From assembly GCA_963818855.1 (NCBI GenBank), contig CAWFUH010000006.1, positions 744,001 to 808,000 on the forward strand: a stretch of DNA of 64,000 nucleotides. Reading direction: 5' to 3'. The notes under the pieces are model-generated. The model made no database searches, was not told the origin of the DNA, and worked only from the letters and a program-made list of their open reading frames with translations. Shown here piece after piece: positions 62,598 through 64,000 of this stretch (positions within the stretch are counted from its first letter, which is position 1; each line of letters opens with the position of its first letter). The DNA is from Bog-159 sp963818855 (GTDB lineage Bacteria; Acidobacteriota; Terriglobia; Bryobacterales; Bryobacteraceae). A program made the translations under genes and the position numbers.

Positions 62598-62653
62598 GTT
62601 CCGCCGTCGATCTGCACCAGCCGCGCGCTGCACTATAGTAGGAAGGCGACTTA

Positions 62654-63887
62654 ATGGCAACGCCCGACGTCCTCGCGCACCAATCAGCGCCCCGGCTCCG
62701 CTGGGCGGTATGCGGGCTGCTCTTCTTCGCCACCACCATCAACTACGTCGACCGCCAGGTGCTGGGGCTGCTCAAACCCGCGCTCGAAAAGCAGCTCGGC
62801 TGGCGCGAAGCGGACTACGGCTGGATCGTGTTCGCCTTCCAACTGGCCTATGCCCTGATGATGCCCTTCGCCGGCCGCCTGATCGACTGGGCCGGCACAC
62901 GGCTTGGGTATGCCGTGGCCGTGGCACTGTGGAGCGTGGCGGCCATGGCCCACGCGCTGGCGCGCGGCGTGATGGGCTTCGGCCTGGCCCGCTTCGCTCT
63001 CGGTCTCAGCGAGTCGGCGAACTTCCCGGCCGCTATCCGCACCGTCGCCGATTGGTTCCCGCAACGCGAGCGCGCGCTGGCCACCGGCATCTTTAACAGC
63101 GGCGCGAATATCGGCGCCATTCTCGCGCCATTGTCTGTCCCCTATCTGGCGCTGCACTACGGCTGGCGCTCCGCATTCGTCGTAACCGGCGCGGCCGGTT
63201 TGGTTTGGGTATTGGCCTGGTGGTGGTTCCTGGGCGCACCGCGCTGCACGGGGCGCGCCTCTGCGCCGGAAGAGAAACTGCCCCAGCCGCCCTTGCGCGA
63301 ACTGCTCAGCAGCCGTTTTGCCTGGGCCTTCATCCTGGGCAAGTTTCTGACCGATCCGGCCTGGTGGTTCTACCTGTTCTGGCTGCCGGGCTTCCTGAAT
63401 CGCGTCTACGGCCTCGATCTCGCCCATCTGGGTTTACCGATCATCGTGATTTACCAGGCGTCCACCATAGGGTCGATCGGCGGCGGGTGGATCTCCGCCG
63501 CGTTGTTGAAGCGCGGCTGGACACCTCACCGCGCCCGCGAAACTGCCATGCTCATCTGCGCGGTGGCCGTAACCGCGGTCATTTTCGTGGGCGTGGCGCA
63601 CACCAGCATGTGGCTCGCGGTGGGCTTGCTGGGCATGGCTACGGCGGGCCATCAAGGTTTTTCGGCAAACCTGTTCACGCTGGCTTCCGATTTGTTTCCG
63701 CGCAATGCCGTGGGATCCGTGGTGGGTTTGGGCGGATTCGCGGGAGCGGCGGGCGGCATGCTGATCGCGCCGCATGGTCGGCTACTGGCTGGATTGGTCG
63801 CACGGCGCCTATGCGCCGCTGTTCGTCATTGCCGGATCAGTCTATCTGGTGGCCTTCGCGGTGATCCACTGGCTGGTGCCGCCATGA
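62654..63887 (+). CDS. MFS transporter, ACS (anion:cation symporter, hexuronate-type) family (3' frameshift)
   Basis: This 12-TM carrier has VDRQVLGLLKPALEKQLGW near the N-terminus, the loop 2-3 motif GRLIDWAGTRLGYA, and RFALGLSESANFPAAIRTVA then WFPQRERALATGIFNSGANI typical of ExuT/GarP-like sugar-acid importers. The frame as given shifts after GGMLIAP and runs to 63910 in nonsense. Dropping one base near 63774 restores MVGYWLDWSHGAYAPLFVIA and the last helix with a stop at 63885-63887. So it is a one-base-frameshifted gene or an assembly error. It is divergent from the toxin-antitoxin operon. Confidence 0.82.
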
Positions 63888-63933
63888 CTGAACTCCCGAG
63901 CCCCAGATAGTCCTGCGCATTCCGATAACATAT

Positions 63934-63975
63934 ATTCCGGATCATCGGCCCGACTAACTCGTCGCTATCCGGAAT
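63934..63975. repeat. 9-bp inverted repeat near the window end
   Basis: ATTCCGGAT (63934-63942) and ATCCGGAAT (63967-63975) are perfect inverted repeats with a 24-base loop. There is no T-run, so it is more likely an operator or repeat than a terminator. The last 100 bases hold no other feature I can support. Confidence 0.4.
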
Positions 63976-64000
63976 CAACCCGCTCTCCATATCTCCGCCG

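Overview
The window looks like a chromosomal segment of an Acidobacteriota bacterium, most likely from the Bryobacterales/Solibacteraceae side of the phylum. The evidence is the GC-rich coding sequence together with several acidobacterial hallmark families: a PadR plus ADOP-type MacB/FtsX permease pair, a VWFA-related acidobacterial secreted protein, GloVer tandem-repeat secreted proteins, a sedolisin (S53) protease with Ig-like repeats, a DUF2934 protein and two very large Ser/Thr kinases. This assignment is an inference from gene content; there is no rRNA or recognisable tRNA in the window.

Layout. 0.1-3.3 kb: ADOP permease with its PadR repressor. 3.3-9.8 kb: a decayed zone with a hypothetical-protein pseudogene, a PadR/ADOP relic fused to an IS630 fragment and an NmrA-like pseudogene, around intact genes for a heparan-acetyltransferase-like membrane protein, formaldehyde dehydrogenase (fdhA) and a GlcG/HbpS protein. 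10.0-14.0 kb: ECF sigma factor, FecR-type anti-sigma factor and two secreted proteins in overlapping frames. 14.0-22.7 kb: Ser/Thr kinase 1, an internally duplicated membrane protein, then an operon of a GH16-fold lipoprotein, a Reg_prop/Y_Y_Y histidine kinase and a NarL-type regulator. 22.8-28.3 kb: DoxX-like and DedA proteins, glgC, a cupin-like protein and the VWFA protein. 28.3-35.5 kb: a long minus-strand run (DUF2934, YmdB phosphoesterase, two pilins, kdsA, c-type cytochrome, peroxiredoxin, GNAT, gdhA, pyrE-like). 35.6-43.3 kb: two damaged GloVer genes, one split by an intact IS630 element, and the S53 protease. 43.4-52.0 kb: coiled-coil protein, murJ-like, tpx and DUF255 genes, an amino-acid permease, a TPR protein and a TIM-barrel isomerase. 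53.3-64.0 kb: NHL-type secreted protein, a winged-helix/AAA regulator divergent from an operon of Ser/Thr kinase 2, a GH16 glucanase and a cyclophilin, then a PIN toxin-antitoxin pair and an MFS transporter.

Common threads. Membrane signalling is dense: two kinases share an unusual extracytoplasmic plus multi-TM C-terminal half, there is one two-component system and one ECF system, and two of these signalling units are translationally coupled to GH16-fold proteins. This suggests polysaccharide sensing and degradation. The most novel-looking non-coding signal is a family of modular palindromes, each symmetric about a dinucleotide, found at six loci and in two cases at the 5' end of a gene. Four otherwise healthy genes carry single-base frameshifts near their ends or middle; these are as likely to be assembly errors as biology.
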